A stretch of DNA of 64,000 nt from Hymenobacter sp. YC55 (GCF_029433095.1 NZ_JARNTX010000001.1:806001-870000), one strand, 5' to 3'; positions 45,617 to 55,370 are shown, counted from the first letter of the stretch. Numbers and translations: made by a program. The notes: a model not told the origin generated them from the letters alone.

Positions 45617-47914
45617 ATGAACAGACTGCTCCTGCCTGCCGCACTGCTCCTTGCGGCGCTGCCTACCTTCGCCCAAAAGCCGAAAGCTGCCGAGAACCTC
45701 GTGCAGTATGCCCACCCAATAGTAGGGACGGCGAAGATGGGTCACACCTTTCCGGGCGCAACGGTGCCTTTCGGTATGGTGCAGCTCTCGCCCGATACCG
45801 ACACGCTTAGCTACGAGCTGAACGGCAAGTACAACCCCGACATGTACAAGTACTGCGCGGGCTACCAGTACACCGACAAAACCATCGTCGGTTTTAGCCA
45901 CACCCATTTCAGCGGCACCGGCCACTCCGACCTTGGCGACTTCCTCGTGATGCCCACCACCGGCCCGCTGCAACTGAACCCCGGCACGGCCACCCAGCCC
46001 GAGCGCGGCTTCCGCTCTACTTACTCCCACGACACCGAAGTAGCCGAGCCCGGCTACTACAAAGTGAAGCTCGACGATCACAACATCCTCGCCGAGCTGA
46101 CTGCCACCAACCGCGTGGGGATGCACCAGTACACATTTCCGCAGTCCGACCAAGCTCACCTGATTCTGGATTTGATGGCCGGCATCTACAACTACCCCGA
46201 CAAGAACGTTTGGACTTTTGTGCGGGTAGAGAATGACTCGCTGGTGACGGGCTACCGCCAAACCAACGGCTGGGCCCGTACCCGCACGGTGTATTTCGCC
46301 ATGTCTTTCTCGAAGCCCTTCACCGACTACGGCAGCCGCAACTTCTCTAAAAAACAGGTGTACCGCGGCTTCTGGGGCAAGTTCGACCAAACCAAAAACT
46401 TTCCCGACTTGGCTGGTGAGCAGCTGCGCATGTACTTCAACTTCAAGACCACGGCAGGGGAGAAGCTGAAAGTGAAATTTGCCCTCTCGCCCGTGAGCAC
46501 CGCTGGGGCCCTGCAAAACTTGCGCACCGAAGCCCCCGGTTGGGATTTCAACAAGGTGAAAGCACAGGCCCAGCAACTGTGGCAGCAAGAGCTAAGCAAG
46601 GTGCTAGTGGAGTCGCCGAAGAAAGTAGACAAGGAGAACTTCTACACGGCCATGTACCATGCTTTCCTAAGCCCAACCACCTTCATGGACGTGGACGGTC
46701 AGTACCGCGGCCTCGACCAGAACTCGCACAAAGCGGACGGCTTCACCAACTACACCACCTTCTCGCTCTGGGACACCTACCGCGCCCTGCACCCGCTCTT
46801 CAACCTGCTGCAACCCAAGCGTAACGCCGACATGGTGCAATCCATGCTGGCTCACTTCAACCAAAGTGTGGAACGCATGCTGCCCGTGTGGAGCCACTAT
46901 GCCAACGAAAACTGGTGCATGATTGGCTACCACTCGGTGCCCGTGGTGGCGGATGCCGTACTCAAAGGCAACGCCCCCTTCGACGCCAACAAGGCCCTCG
47001 ACGCCTGCGTGACTACCGCCCGCACCCAGCGCTACGATGGCATTGGCGAGTATATGCAGCTCGGCTACGTGCCGGAAGACAAAAGCGGCTCGTCGGTATC
47101 GAAAACCCTGGAATACGCCTACGACGACTGGTGCATTGCCCAGATGGCCCAGAAACTCAACCGCCAGGACATCTATCAGGAGTTCAGCAAGCGCGCCCAG
47201 AACTGGCGCAATGTCTACGACCCGCGTATCGGGTTTATGCGCCCCAAGCTCGCCGACGGTACTTTCCGCAAGGAATTCGATGTGCTGAGCACGCACAACC
47301 AAGGATTTATTGAAGGCAACGCCTGGAACTACAGCCTCTACGTGCCGCAAGACCCCGCGGCCCTTATTACCATCATGGGCGGCCAGAAGCGCTTCGTGGA
47401 GCACTTGGACTCGTTGTTCACGATGCACTTGCCCGATAAGTTTTTCGCCGAAACCGAGGACATCACTCGGGAAGGCATCATCGGCAACTATGTGCACGGC
47501 AACGAGCCCGCTCACCACGCCGCCTACCTCTACAACTGGACCGACCAACCCTACAAAACCCAGGCGCGTGTGCGCATGATTCTGCCCAAGATGTACCGCC
47601 CCACGCCCGACGGCCTCGGCGGTAACGACGACTGCGGCCAAATGAGCGCCTGGTACATTTTCTCGGCTCTCGGCTTCTACCCTGTAGCTCCCGGCTCCCC
47701 CGATTATGCTCTTGGCAGCCCTGCTGTCCACGGCGCCACCATGAACTTGGAAAACGGCAAGACCTTCCGTATCACCGTCAAAAACCAAAGCGACAAAAAT
47801 GTCTACGTGAAGGAAGCTCGCCTCAATGGCCAGAAACTCACCAAGCCGTTCTTGGCTTACCAGGATATTGTGAAGGGCGGCGAACTGGTGTTTACAATGG
47901 CGGCTAAGCCGTAA
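45617..47914 (+). CDS. GH92 alpha-mannosidase, secreted
   Basis: A 765-residue calcium-dependent exo-alpha-mannosidase family protein. The ATG at 45617 gives signal peptide MNRLLLPAALLLAALPTFA; an upstream TTG is less likely. GH92 landmarks: VGTAKMGHTFPGATVPFGM (N-terminal domain), GFSHTHFSGTGHSDLGD, and in the catalytic (alpha/alpha)6 domain DGLGGNDDCGQMSAWYIF and GFYPVAPGSPDYALGSP. It would trim mannose from N-glycans or yeast-type mannan outside the cytoplasm. No SusC/SusD pair is adjacent. A strong terminator follows. Confidence 0.95.
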   Translation: MNRLLLPAALLLAALPTFAQKPKAAENLVQYAHPIVGTAKMGHTFPGATVPFGMVQLSPDTDTLSYELNGKYNPDMYKYCAGYQYTDKTIVGFSHTHFSGTGHSDLGDFLVMPTTGPLQLNPGTATQPERGFRSTYSHDTEVAEPGYYKVKLDDHNILAELTATNRVGMHQYTFPQSDQAHLILDLMAGIYNYPDKNVWTFVRVENDSLVTGYRQTNGWARTRTVYFAMSFSKPFTDYGSRNFSKKQVYRGFWGKFDQTKNFPDLAGEQLRMYFNFKTTAGEKLKVKFALSPVSTAGALQNLRTEAPGWDFNKVKAQAQQLWQQELSKVLVESPKKVDKENFYTAMYHAFLSPTTFMDVDGQYRGLDQNSHKADGFTNYTTFSLWDTYRALHPLFNLLQPKRNADMVQSMLAHFNQSVERMLPVWSHYANENWCMIGYHSVPVVADAVLKGNAPFDANKALDACVTTARTQRYDGIGEYMQLGYVPEDKSGSSVSKTLEYAYDDWCIAQMAQKLNRQDIYQEFSKRAQNWRNVYDPRIGFMRPKLADGTFRKEFDVLSTHNQGFIEGNAWNYSLYVPQDPAALITIMGGQKRFVEHLDSLFTMHLPDKFFAETEDITREGIIGNYVHGNEPAHHAAYLYNWTDQPYKTQARVRMILPKMYRPTPDGLGGNDDCGQMSAWYIFSALGFYPVAPGSPDYALGSPAVHGATMNLENGKTFRITVKNQSDKNVYVKEARLNGQKLTKPFLAYQDIVKGGELVFTMAAKP

Positions 47915-47948
47915 TAGTAGAATGCCTTTAGGAATAGTCTAGCATCAA

Positions 47949-47988
47949 AAATCCCCGCCCCTGCCGAAATAGGCAGGGGCGGGGATTT
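47949..47988. terminator. Bidirectional Rho-independent terminator
   Basis: AAATCCCCGCCCCTGCC (47949-47965) pairs exactly with GGCAGGGGCGGGGATTT (47972-47988) around a 6-base loop. It serves the GH92 gene and the convergent small gene. Confidence 0.93.
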
Positions 47989-48008
47989 CGCTGTTTCAAC
48001 GAACGGGT

Positions 48009-48245
48009 TTATTCGTTACCGGTGAAGCGTGGCGTGTTGATGCTTTTGTTTTTGTTGCGGTTATACAGATACGCCGCGCCAGCAGCTAGCAGCGCGCCGC
48101 CAGCCAGCTTACGACTAAAACCTCCGGTGTTTCTGCTGATGTTACCTCCGGTAGCATCACCGCCAGTGGAATTACCTCCAAACAGAGCCGAAAGTAAGCC
48201 TCCCATAGTGCCGCTCGGTTGGCGGCCAGAACCAAATATGCTCAT
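48009..48245 (-). CDS. Small Gly-rich membrane protein
   Basis: A 78-residue protein starting MSIFGSGRQPSG (ATG at 48245; the frame is open upstream but that part lies in the promoter region). A Gly/Ser/Thr-rich N-terminal half is followed by one short hydrophobic helix, KLAGGALLAAGAAYLYNRNK, and a polar tail. No family is recognised. Convergent with the GH92 gene across a shared terminator. Confidence 0.6.
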   Translation of the reverse strand: MSIFGSGRQPSGTMGGLLSALFGGNSTGGDATGGNISRNTGGFSRKLAGGALLAAGAAYLYNRNKNKSINTPRFTGNE

Positions 48246-48449
48246 GATTGAAAAAGGAATTGGTGTGGGTGTGTAGCTATATAACGCAAGCGGAATTGGT
48301 AGGGTTAACATGCAGGAATAGAAGCCTGCACCAGATGGCGGGAAGAACAATACAGGCTACGCACTGTTTAGGTAGCAAACGGCCAAAATAGCCTCCCTTG
48401 AATTCGTCTGAACAGGCCTGTGACGGCTGCCGAATACGACGCGTACCGT

Positions 48450-48962
48450 ATGCCTACAATAGTCTATAGCAATTGGGGCTTACTACACCTTATAGCCGCA
48501 CTGGCGTCGTTGATTTTAGGGACTGCAGTGTTATTGCTGCCCAAGCGAAACAATCTTCACAAACGGCTGGGCTATGGTTACGTGAGTAGCATGGTATTAA
48601 TGCTTGCTACCTCGTTTGCCATCTACCGACAGTACCACGGCTTCGGCATTTTTCACGTAGCTGCACTACTCAGTTCCGTTACGTTGGGCCTGGGAATGGC
48701 GCCCGTACTGCGGAAGAAACCAGTGCGCTCTTGGCAGCAGTTACACTACAGTTTTATGTATTTATCGGTGCTGGAGCTCTACGTAGCTTTAGTGGCCGAG
48801 GTATTAGTGCGGCTGCCTGGTCTGCACTTCTGGGAAGTAGCTGGTATCTCCCTGCTAACGGTTCTGCTACCCGGCACTGCTTTGTTTAACCGTCGGCGTA
48901 AGCAGTGGCAGGTGAGCGAGTCTCAAGCTCACTATATCCCAGCTGGGTCAGTGTACAAGTAA
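48450..48962 (+). CDS. DUF2306-type multi-pass membrane protein
   Basis: A 170-residue integral membrane protein with four to five helices. It starts MPTIVYSNWGLLHLIAALAS (ATG at 48450, preferred over an upstream GTG). The HKRLGYGYVSSM motif after the second helix (Leu-His-Lys-Arg-Leu-Gly) and a QLHYSFMYLS helix are characteristic of DUF2306 and related heme- or cytochrome-like membrane proteins of unknown function. Confidence 0.75.
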   Translation: MPTIVYSNWGLLHLIAALASLILGTAVLLLPKRNNLHKRLGYGYVSSMVLMLATSFAIYRQYHGFGIFHVAALLSSVTLGLGMAPVLRKKPVRSWQQLHYSFMYLSVLELYVALVAEVLVRLPGLHFWEVAGISLLTVLLPGTALFNRRRKQWQVSESQAHYIPAGSVYK

Positions 48963-49025
48963 GGGCGCGCACAATATATTCGTGCTGATTAATTAAAATA
49001 GAGCCCTCACTCCCCGCATCTGTCC

Positions 49026-50300
49026 ATGAAATCCCGCCTTCTTCTCTCTCTGCTTGCCCTGGCCACCGCTACTTACGCTCAAACCGGCCCCGTTAAGGTT
49101 GAAGTCAAGCAAACCGATGGTCGTTATGAGTTGCTGCGGGGAGGAAAGCCATACTTCATCAATGGCGCAGGCGGCGGGCAGTTTCCCGAGCGCATCAAAG
49201 CGTATGGCGGCAATTCCATTCGTACCTGGGGAACTGGCGGCGCCGACAAAGTGCTGGCCGAAGCCAACAAAAATGACCTCACCGTGATGCTAGGGCTAGA
49301 TGTAGCCCGCGAACGGCACGGCTTCGACTACAACAACCCGGAGGCTGTGGCCGCGCAACTACAGAAGCTGCGGGCCGACGTGCTCAAGTACAAAGACAAC
49401 CCGGCTGTGCTATTCTGGGGCATCGGCAATGAACTGAACTTGGAGTACACCAACCCCAAAGTTTGGGACGCCGTGCAGCAAATAGCCCAGATGATTCACG
49501 AAGTAGACCCCAACCACCCGACTAGTACCGTGTTGGCGGGCTGCAGCAAGAAAGAAGTGGACTACATCAAGGCCAAGTGCCCGGCGGTGGACATCCTTAG
49601 CATCAACACCTACGCCGGACTGGCCGCCATTCCGCAGCAGGTTCGCACTACGGGCTGGACCGGGCCTTACGTAGTAGCCGAGTGGGGCCCAACGGGCCAC
49701 TGGGAAAGTCCCGTTACACCCTGGAAAGCCTCGGTTGAGGAAACCAGCAGCCAGAAAGCCGCCGTGTACCAAAGCCGCTACGAGGCCTCAGTGGCTAAAG
49801 ACAAAACGCAGTGCCTGGGTACCTACGTGTTTCTGTGGGGGCAGAAGCAGGAGCGCACGCCTACCTGGTATGGCATCTTCACCGAGGACGGTAAGGAGTC
49901 GGAGGTGGTGGATGTGATGCAGTACTTGTGGAGTGGACAGTGGCCTAAGAATCGCGCTCCGCATTTAACCTCGTTTCGGCTCAACGGCAAGCAGGCCACC
50001 GACAGCGTGTACCTCCAGCCCGGCAGAGCATACCCCGTGCAAGCCACCGTATCGGACCCCGACAAAGACCAGTTGACCTACCGCTACGAGCTGCTGCCCG
50101 AAAGCACCGACCTTAAATCAGGTGGCGACCGGGAAAGCCGCCCCACCGCCGTTCCCGGCATGCTTCCGGCCAACGCCAAAGCCCAAACTACCCTCACGGC
50201 CCCCAGACGGGAAGGTGCCTACCGCCTCTTCATCTACGCCACCGACGGCCACGACAATGTAGCCACGGCTAACATCCCGTTTTATGTAAGTGGGAAATAG
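49026..50300 (+). CDS. Secreted clan-A (TIM-barrel) beta-glycoside hydrolase
   Basis: A 424-residue enzyme with a signal peptide (ends ATYAQ), a (beta/alpha)8 barrel (about 30-310) and a C-terminal Ig-like domain (about 320-424). Clan GH-A catalytic residues are visible: acid/base Glu136 in WGIGNELN and nucleophile Glu219 in VVAEWGPTGHW. The barrel looks like the TIM domain of GH2 or a GH5-like enzyme; exact family and substrate cannot be set by eye. Its neighbours do not form a polysaccharide utilisation locus. Confidence 0.82.
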   Translation: MKSRLLLSLLALATATYAQTGPVKVEVKQTDGRYELLRGGKPYFINGAGGGQFPERIKAYGGNSIRTWGTGGADKVLAEANKNDLTVMLGLDVARERHGFDYNNPEAVAAQLQKLRADVLKYKDNPAVLFWGIGNELNLEYTNPKVWDAVQQIAQMIHEVDPNHPTSTVLAGCSKKEVDYIKAKCPAVDILSINTYAGLAAIPQQVRTTGWTGPYVVAEWGPTGHWESPVTPWKASVEETSSQKAAVYQSRYEASVAKDKTQCLGTYVFLWGQKQERTPTWYGIFTEDGKESEVVDVMQYLWSGQWPKNRAPHLTSFRLNGKQATDSVYLQPGRAYPVQATVSDPDKDQLTYRYELLPESTDLKSGGDRESRPTAVPGMLPANAKAQTTLTAPRREGAYRLFIYATDGHDNVATANIPFYVSGK

Positions 50301-50312
50301 AAATTTACTGAT

Positions 50313-51299
50313 CTAGTTCTCTTGGTTAATCAGATTCACCACTAGCGTCACCATTGTGTTTTTGTCTTCCGGCTTGCTTTCGGCAATGAGCAGCGTGAGG
50401 GCTACCAAGGCATTGTCAGCCAAACGTCGGGAACCATCGGGTTTGTAGAGGCAATGGTTGCGGTCGAGGAACCACACGAACAGGAAAGCGGCAATGCGCT
50501 TATTGCCGTCGGAGAAGGAGTGATTTTTTACCACGAAGTAGAGCAGGTTGGCGGCCTTCTCTTCCACGCTGGGGTATAGATCTTCGCCATCGAAGCTCTG
50601 GTAAATAGTGCGTACGGAGCTTTGAAACGAAGCGTCTTTTTCGCGGCCAAAGAGTACACTGCCCCCAAACTGTTTGCGTAAGCCTTCTACTGCCTCTAAG
50701 CCAGCTTCATACGTAAGCTCAAACGGCTCCTCGGTGGCAGTGCCTCGTACCTGCAAGCGCTGATGGTCGTACTGGTCGAGGACGTCGAGGGCGCGGGCAT
50801 AGTCACCGAGCACTCGCAGCAGCGCATCCGACTGGTCAGAAGTTAGCTCGTGGTTGGTTGCCACTTCGCTTTGCAACTGCACCAGGCGCTTAAGGTCGGC
50901 CAGCTGACGGGCGCTTTCCCGCAGCCGCTGCTCGTTCAGTGCGTAGCCTTGCACCAGGTATTGCCGCAGCACCTGCGTTGCCCACTGCCGGAAATGCGTG
51001 CCGCGCAGGGACTTCACCCGGTACCCGACGGATATAATAACGTCAAGGTTGTAATGTTTGACGCGGTAGCTTTTGCCGTCGGCAGCAGTTAGTAAGGATT
51101 CCTTACTAACTGAAATTTCTTCTAATTCCCCTTCCTTAAAGACATTACGCAAGTGCATAGTGACATTTGGGCGAGAAACATCAAACAGCTCAGCCATTTG
51201 AGCCTGGGTTAGCCAGACAGTTTCGTTTTGCAACTGTACTTGTAGCTGCGTGTTGCCGTCGGGGGAGTGGTAGAGGAGGATATCGTCGGTGGAGGACAT
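50313..51299 (-). CDS. RhuM-family protein fused to a Doc-like Fic domain
   Basis: A 328-residue protein. The N-terminal part (about 8-120) is a RhuM/virulence-protein domain with a DNA-binding-like start (ETVWLTQAQMAELFDVSRPNVTMHL). A charged linker follows, then a C-terminal Fic/Doc domain (about 195-325) with HSFSDGNKR at 260-268. This is the HxFx(D)xNKR form of Doc, which phosphorylates EF-Tu, rather than the HPFxxGNGR AMPylase form. It could be a self-controlled toxin or regulator. No phd-like antitoxin gene is adjacent on either side. It ends 13 bp from the clan-A glycosidase gene, convergent. Confidence 0.85.
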   Translation of the reverse strand: MSSTDDILLYHSPDGNTQLQVQLQNETVWLTQAQMAELFDVSRPNVTMHLRNVFKEGELEEISVSKESLLTAADGKSYRVKHYNLDVIISVGYRVKSLRGTHFRQWATQVLRQYLVQGYALNEQRLRESARQLADLKRLVQLQSEVATNHELTSDQSDALLRVLGDYARALDVLDQYDHQRLQVRGTATEEPFELTYEAGLEAVEGLRKQFGGSVLFGREKDASFQSSVRTIYQSFDGEDLYPSVEEKAANLLYFVVKNHSFSDGNKRIAAFLFVWFLDRNHCLYKPDGSRRLADNALVALTLLIAESKPEDKNTMVTLVVNLINQEN

Positions 51300-51462
51300 G
51301 AGTTGCCGAACAAAAAATGGTCGGACAAGATAGTAGCTATCCGCACTATCTCAACAGTAAGATCTACTATTCATTTCACTGAAATAAAATCGGGCCTATC
51401 GGTGGTACAACCTGCGGCAAACTGATTCTGAAAACTAAATGGTGCTAACAACGCGGCTATTA

Positions 51463-53937
51463 CTATTGGGCGCGGCGCTTCTCGTCTTCGGCGCCGCTGC
51501 GGCGGTTGGTGGCGGTGGAGTTATCATTGCCTAGCTTCCAGCTTAATGACAGGGTCACGGCGCGGGAGTCACGGCGCAGGAAGAGGTTTTCCTGGTAGTT
51601 GTTGTAGCGCGAGGTAGCCCGTAGGGGGCTGGTATAGAAGATGTCGGTGGCGGCCAGCTTCACGTTGCCACGCTTTTCCCACACGGCCTTTTGCACGCCC
51701 ACTCCAACTTGGCCAAACGGTTGAAACACAAAGAACCCTACCCGCTGCCGCGACTCGTACGTGCCATTCAACTCCGCGCCCCAGCCTTTGCCGAACGTGA
51801 AAGTGCTGTTGCTGCTCAACGAGCACGCGCCCCGGCCGCGGTTGAGGGCCGTGCCGGCCAAACTGCCCTGGTAATGGATATAGTACAGCACCACGTTGTT
51901 GTAGATATTCCACCACTTAGCCGGCGTCAGGGGAGCCGTGAGCGTCAAGGCCGCGTACTGCTGCCGGTTCAGGTTGACGTACTGCGACACGGTAGTACTG
52001 TCGCTTTCGGGTTGAGCCACGTCCGTGATGGGGTCTTGGGTAACGCTGAAGCTAAAACCAGTGGTAAATTTCTGCTTGAACGTGTGGCTAAGCTCCACAT
52101 TGTAGCTGGTTTCTGGCCGCAGGTCGGGGTTGCCCTTGCCCGAAGTAGTTGGGTCGATGACGAAACGGAAGGGGTTAAGCTGCCGGTAGGAGGGCCGATT
52201 GATGCGCCGGCTCAGCGACGCTGACAGCTCGTGTTTGTCATTGAGTGTGTACTTGAGGCCAGCACTCGGAAAGAGCTGGTAATAGTCGCGCCGGAAGTTG
52301 AGTGTATCCACCAACTGACGGCCTTTCATTACGGTTTGCTCGCTGCGCAAGCCGGCCTGTAGGTTGAGCTTATTGATGGTGTGCGATAAGGTAGCGTAGG
52401 CAGCCGTGATGATTTCGTCGTATTTGAAGCGGTTGGTGCGGCCGAGGTCAATAGTGGTTATGTCGTTGACGGTGTTCTCAAATAGCAAGTCATTATCGGA
52501 AGACACTTGGCTGGCTTTGGCCCCGGCTTCGAGGTTGGTCTTAGGGGATAGGGCTTGCGTGTAGTCGGCTTTCACGGCCCGAATGATTAGCTCGCCGGTC
52601 TGGTCGCCTGTTAGGGTAGAAGTGGGGCGGCCCGACAGTTCAAAGAAAGTGGTTTGGCGCTGCAGGCGGTGCGTATAGTAGTTGGCGTAATCCACATCGG
52701 CCGTTAGCTCCGGGCTGCCGGCACCGGCGGCACCAAAGGTGTGTTTGAAGTTGAGGTTGCCCGCAACGTTGGGGTTGAAGCCTTCGGTTCTGCTCAGGGC
52801 CGTGTAATAATCCGTTACCTGACCAGCCGCATCATAAAAGGTGCTGGTGTTGGTACCTACGCCATTCGGGCGCGGGTTCGGAACGGCAAACCCGTTGATG
52901 GCCCCACCGAGGACAGTGTTTTTCGACAGGTTGAAATCGGCGCCAATCTTATAGATCAGAAAATGGTCGCTGGATTCTATGCGGTTGCGCTGGTCGCTGG
53001 TGCTTTGCAGGACGGGGGCTTCCTCGTTTTGCGACTCGTAGAAGTAGCGGTACGTGTTCCGAATGCCGAAGCCCCGGCGCCGGGTGTAGTTTACGGAAGT
53101 GAAAATGTTGAGGTCCTTGCGCCGGTGGTTGCCCGAGAAGCCACTGGTAAACTTATTGTATTGGGTGCGGCCGTAGCTGGCATTCAGGGCACCGTTGGTA
53201 CCCATGCGCTGGTCCTTTTTTAGATTGATGGCAATAATGCCAGCGCCGCCCTGCGCATCATACTTGGCAGGCGGATTGGTAATCAGCTCGATGCTCTTAA
53301 GCTGATCGGCGGGCAAGGAGCGCAAGTAGTCGGCTAGCTCTGAGCCGGTCATGGGCTGGCGCTTACCATCAATGAGAACCAGCAGGCCCTGCCGCCCCCG
53401 TAGCGCCAGGTTGTCGTTGCCATCGACGGTGACGCCCGGCGCACGGGCGAGTACGTCGAGCGTGGTATTGCCGGCGGCCAGCGTGGAGCCTTCCACATTC
53501 ACTACCGTGCGGTCAGCTAAGCGTTCAAACAACGGTTTTTGGCCTACTACCTGTACTTCTTTCAATGCCGTAGCCGCACTAGGTTGCAGCGCGATGCTTG
53601 GTAGCGCCAAGCTGCCGCTTGCTGGCAACGCAAACGGCTCACTCCAGTACCGAGCAAAGCCTATCTGGGCTGCCGATACCCGGTAACGGCCTTCTGTAGG
53701 ATGCTCGAAACGAAAAGCGCCGTTAGCGTCGCTGAACTCGGTTTTCACCACCGAAGAGTCGGCTGCGCGATGCAGCGTCACGGTAGCGTAGTCAATAGCC
53801 GTGCCCGCCGCTGAGCGCACGGTTCCCGTTATGTTGCCGGAAGTTTGCGCTTGGGTAGGCACAATGAACCCCGTTAGTGCTGTCACCAAAATTCCGGCCG
53901 CAAACAAAAAGAAGCGAGTAGAGATTTTGCTGTTCAA
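51463..53937 (-). CDS. TonB-dependent-receptor-like outer-membrane beta-barrel protein
   Basis: An 824-residue outer-membrane protein. No ATG begins the frame; the TTG at 53937 gives a perfect signal peptide (residues about 1-30: STRFFLFAAGILVTALTGF, ending PTQAQ), so it is chosen over a TTG 31 codons upstream. Then a CarboxypepD_reg-like domain (GNITGTVRSAAGTAIDYATV, about 32-115), a TonB plug (about 125-225, LALRGRQGLLVLIDGKR, GAGIIAINLKKDQR) and an OMP_b-brl_3 barrel rich in aromatic strands. These proteins without a SusD partner are common in Bacteroidota; ligand unknown. The C-terminus is unusually polar (RRSGAEDEKRRAQ) and lacks a terminal aromatic residue. Confidence 0.87.
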   Translation of the reverse strand: MNSKISTRFFLFAAGILVTALTGFIVPTQAQTSGNITGTVRSAAGTAIDYATVTLHRAADSSVVKTEFSDANGAFRFEHPTEGRYRVSAAQIGFARYWSEPFALPASGSLALPSIALQPSAATALKEVQVVGQKPLFERLADRTVVNVEGSTLAAGNTTLDVLARAPGVTVDGNDNLALRGRQGLLVLIDGKRQPMTGSELADYLRSLPADQLKSIELITNPPAKYDAQGGAGIIAINLKKDQRMGTNGALNASYGRTQYNKFTSGFSGNHRRKDLNIFTSVNYTRRRGFGIRNTYRYFYESQNEEAPVLQSTSDQRNRIESSDHFLIYKIGADFNLSKNTVLGGAINGFAVPNPRPNGVGTNTSTFYDAAGQVTDYYTALSRTEGFNPNVAGNLNFKHTFGAAGAGSPELTADVDYANYYTHRLQRQTTFFELSGRPTSTLTGDQTGELIIRAVKADYTQALSPKTNLEAGAKASQVSSDNDLLFENTVNDITTIDLGRTNRFKYDEIITAAYATLSHTINKLNLQAGLRSEQTVMKGRQLVDTLNFRRDYYQLFPSAGLKYTLNDKHELSASLSRRINRPSYRQLNPFRFVIDPTTSGKGNPDLRPETSYNVELSHTFKQKFTTGFSFSVTQDPITDVAQPESDSTTVSQYVNLNRQQYAALTLTAPLTPAKWWNIYNNVVLYYIHYQGSLAGTALNRGRGACSLSSNSTFTFGKGWGAELNGTYESRQRVGFFVFQPFGQVGVGVQKAVWEKRGNVKLAATDIFYTSPLRATSRYNNYQENLFLRRDSRAVTLSLSWKLGNDNSTATNRRSGAEDEKRRAQ

Positions 53938-54282
53938 TGTATTGAAGCGGTTAAGTGGCAAAAGGAAGTACAGCAACAGGAATGTCCAAGCGAGCCATGC
54001 AGGCTGAAAGCAAGCTAATGACCGTGGCAAGCAGCAGAGGGTAACCCTTGGATTTCAAGCTAGCCAGCAAGTGGAGCCAGCTAGGAAGGCAGATAAAGGG
54101 TCGCCGAGTTCGGTTTCAGGTGTGGATACCGCGCGAACTTTCGGACGTTACAGCCGCAGGGGCTATTTATTTTTCGCGCTTGCGGCACTGCAACTGCTCT
54201 CAAGCGTTGCTGCCTTCATCGGGTGCAAAACAGGCAGTCAGACTGAGCACATCCGTACCATGCCAGACGCGTTGAAAGCAGA

Positions 54283-54311
54283 AAACCCGCCACGACGAAG
54301 CGCAGCGGGTC
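54283..54311 (-). terminator. Probable Rho-independent terminator of the esterase gene
   Basis: On the minus strand ACCCGC pairs with GCGGGT, followed by TTTTC; it lies about 55 bp past the esterase stop. The stem is short, with a long loop. The rest of the 54031-54365 gap shows nothing further. Confidence 0.55.
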
Positions 54312-54365
54312 TCTTATAGGGTGATGCTCTGGCTGTTCTAGCAGCTCAGCTTAACCTTAGTGGCT

Positions 54366-55370
54366 TTATTTTACCTTGAATACCTTGTTAAGAAAATCCA
54401 CGGTATACGTCAGTGTGGGCTCAAACCAGGGGTTGAAAAGCGGAAACGTGTGCGGCGCATCGGGGAAGTTGTGCACTTCGTGATAGATATGGAAGGCATC
54501 TAGCTTCTTAATCATGTCTTCTCGACCGGCGTGCATTCTATCAACCGAGCTGTTGATGAAAACAATGGGCGGCGTTGCACTGCTCACATGGTTTAGAGCG
54601 CCGGCTTGGTGCCACAATTCAGGTTTCTCGGTTTTGGAGGCGCCAAACCAATACGTAGCAGCAGAAGGCCCTTTGCTGTCGTTGCCTTCGCCCGATTCGG
54701 GGTGGATGAACGCCAGCGTACCGTCTACATCCACAATGGCTTGCACGCTGCTGGAGTGGCTGGTGTGGCAGGCATCGCCTTCCAGGGTTTTGTCGCCGTT
54801 GGTGGTGCCGAGCAGCGCCGCTAGCTGCCCACCCGCCGAAAAGCCCCAAACGGCAATTTTGGTGGTGTCGATGGCATAAGCTTTTGCGTTAGCACGCATC
54901 CACCGAATGGCAGCTTTTAGGTCCGTAACGGCGGCCGGATAAATAGCTTCCGTGGACAACCGGTAGTCGGCTGTTACGGTCACGTAGCCTTTGGCCGCTA
55001 GTTCCTGGGCCATCGGGACGTGGTGCGAACGGTCGCCGGAACGCCAGCCGCCGCCATAAATAAACAGGATAGCCGGGTACCCTTTCTTGCGGTTGGCAGT
55101 CGGACGGAAGATGTCGAGCTGCAAATTGCGGTTGCCAAGGCTGCAGTAGGTCAGGTTGGTTTTCGCCTGAACAGTGGCTGGCATGGCTGGCCTGGCTACA
55201 CTGATGTTTGGATAGTTCTTCTTGGCTTTGGTGAAGGCACTATATACAGTGAACGACGTGTCGCGCGGGGCCGGAGGCTGCTGGGCAGCCACTGGCAGAG
55301 TATGAAAAGCAAGCGAGCAACTCAGCGCAGCTAGCCAGCGCTGCAGCGAAAAAACACCTTGGGTGGTCAT
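54366..55370 (-). CDS. Secreted alpha/beta-hydrolase (esterase/lipase, HSL/BD-FAE type)
   Basis: A 334-residue protein with a signal peptide (about 1-30, HTLPVAAQ) and one alpha/beta-hydrolase domain. Oxyanion-hole segment YGGGWRSGD (105-113), nucleophile Ser178 in GFSAGG, Asp in NSSVDRMHAG and His in PDAPHTFPLF complete the triad. The layout (IYGGGWRSGD, ADYRLS) matches bacterial carbohydrate or feruloyl esterases and kynurenine-formamidase-like hydrolases. The substrate is unknown; a secreted glycan de-esterase is plausible. Confidence 0.85.
   Translation of the reverse strand: MTTQGVFSLQRWLAALSCSLAFHTLPVAAQQPPAPRDTSFTVYSAFTKAKKNYPNISVARPAMPATVQAKTNLTYCSLGNRNLQLDIFRPTANRKKGYPAILFIYGGGWRSGDRSHHVPMAQELAAKGYVTVTADYRLSTEAIYPAAVTDLKAAIRWMRANAKAYAIDTTKIAVWGFSAGGQLAALLGTTNGDKTLEGDACHTSHSSSVQAIVDVDGTLAFIHPESGEGNDSKGPSAATYWFGASKTEKPELWHQAGALNHVSSATPPIVFINSSVDRMHAGREDMIKKLDAFHIYHEVHNFPDAPHTFPLFNPWFEPTLTYTVDFLNKVFKVK

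Noticed and set aside
45578..47788. Long open frames on the strand opposite to the GH92 gene
   Set aside because: They mirror the codon bias of the real gene in GC-rich DNA; their translations have no domain features, while the sense strand encodes a complete GH92 enzyme.
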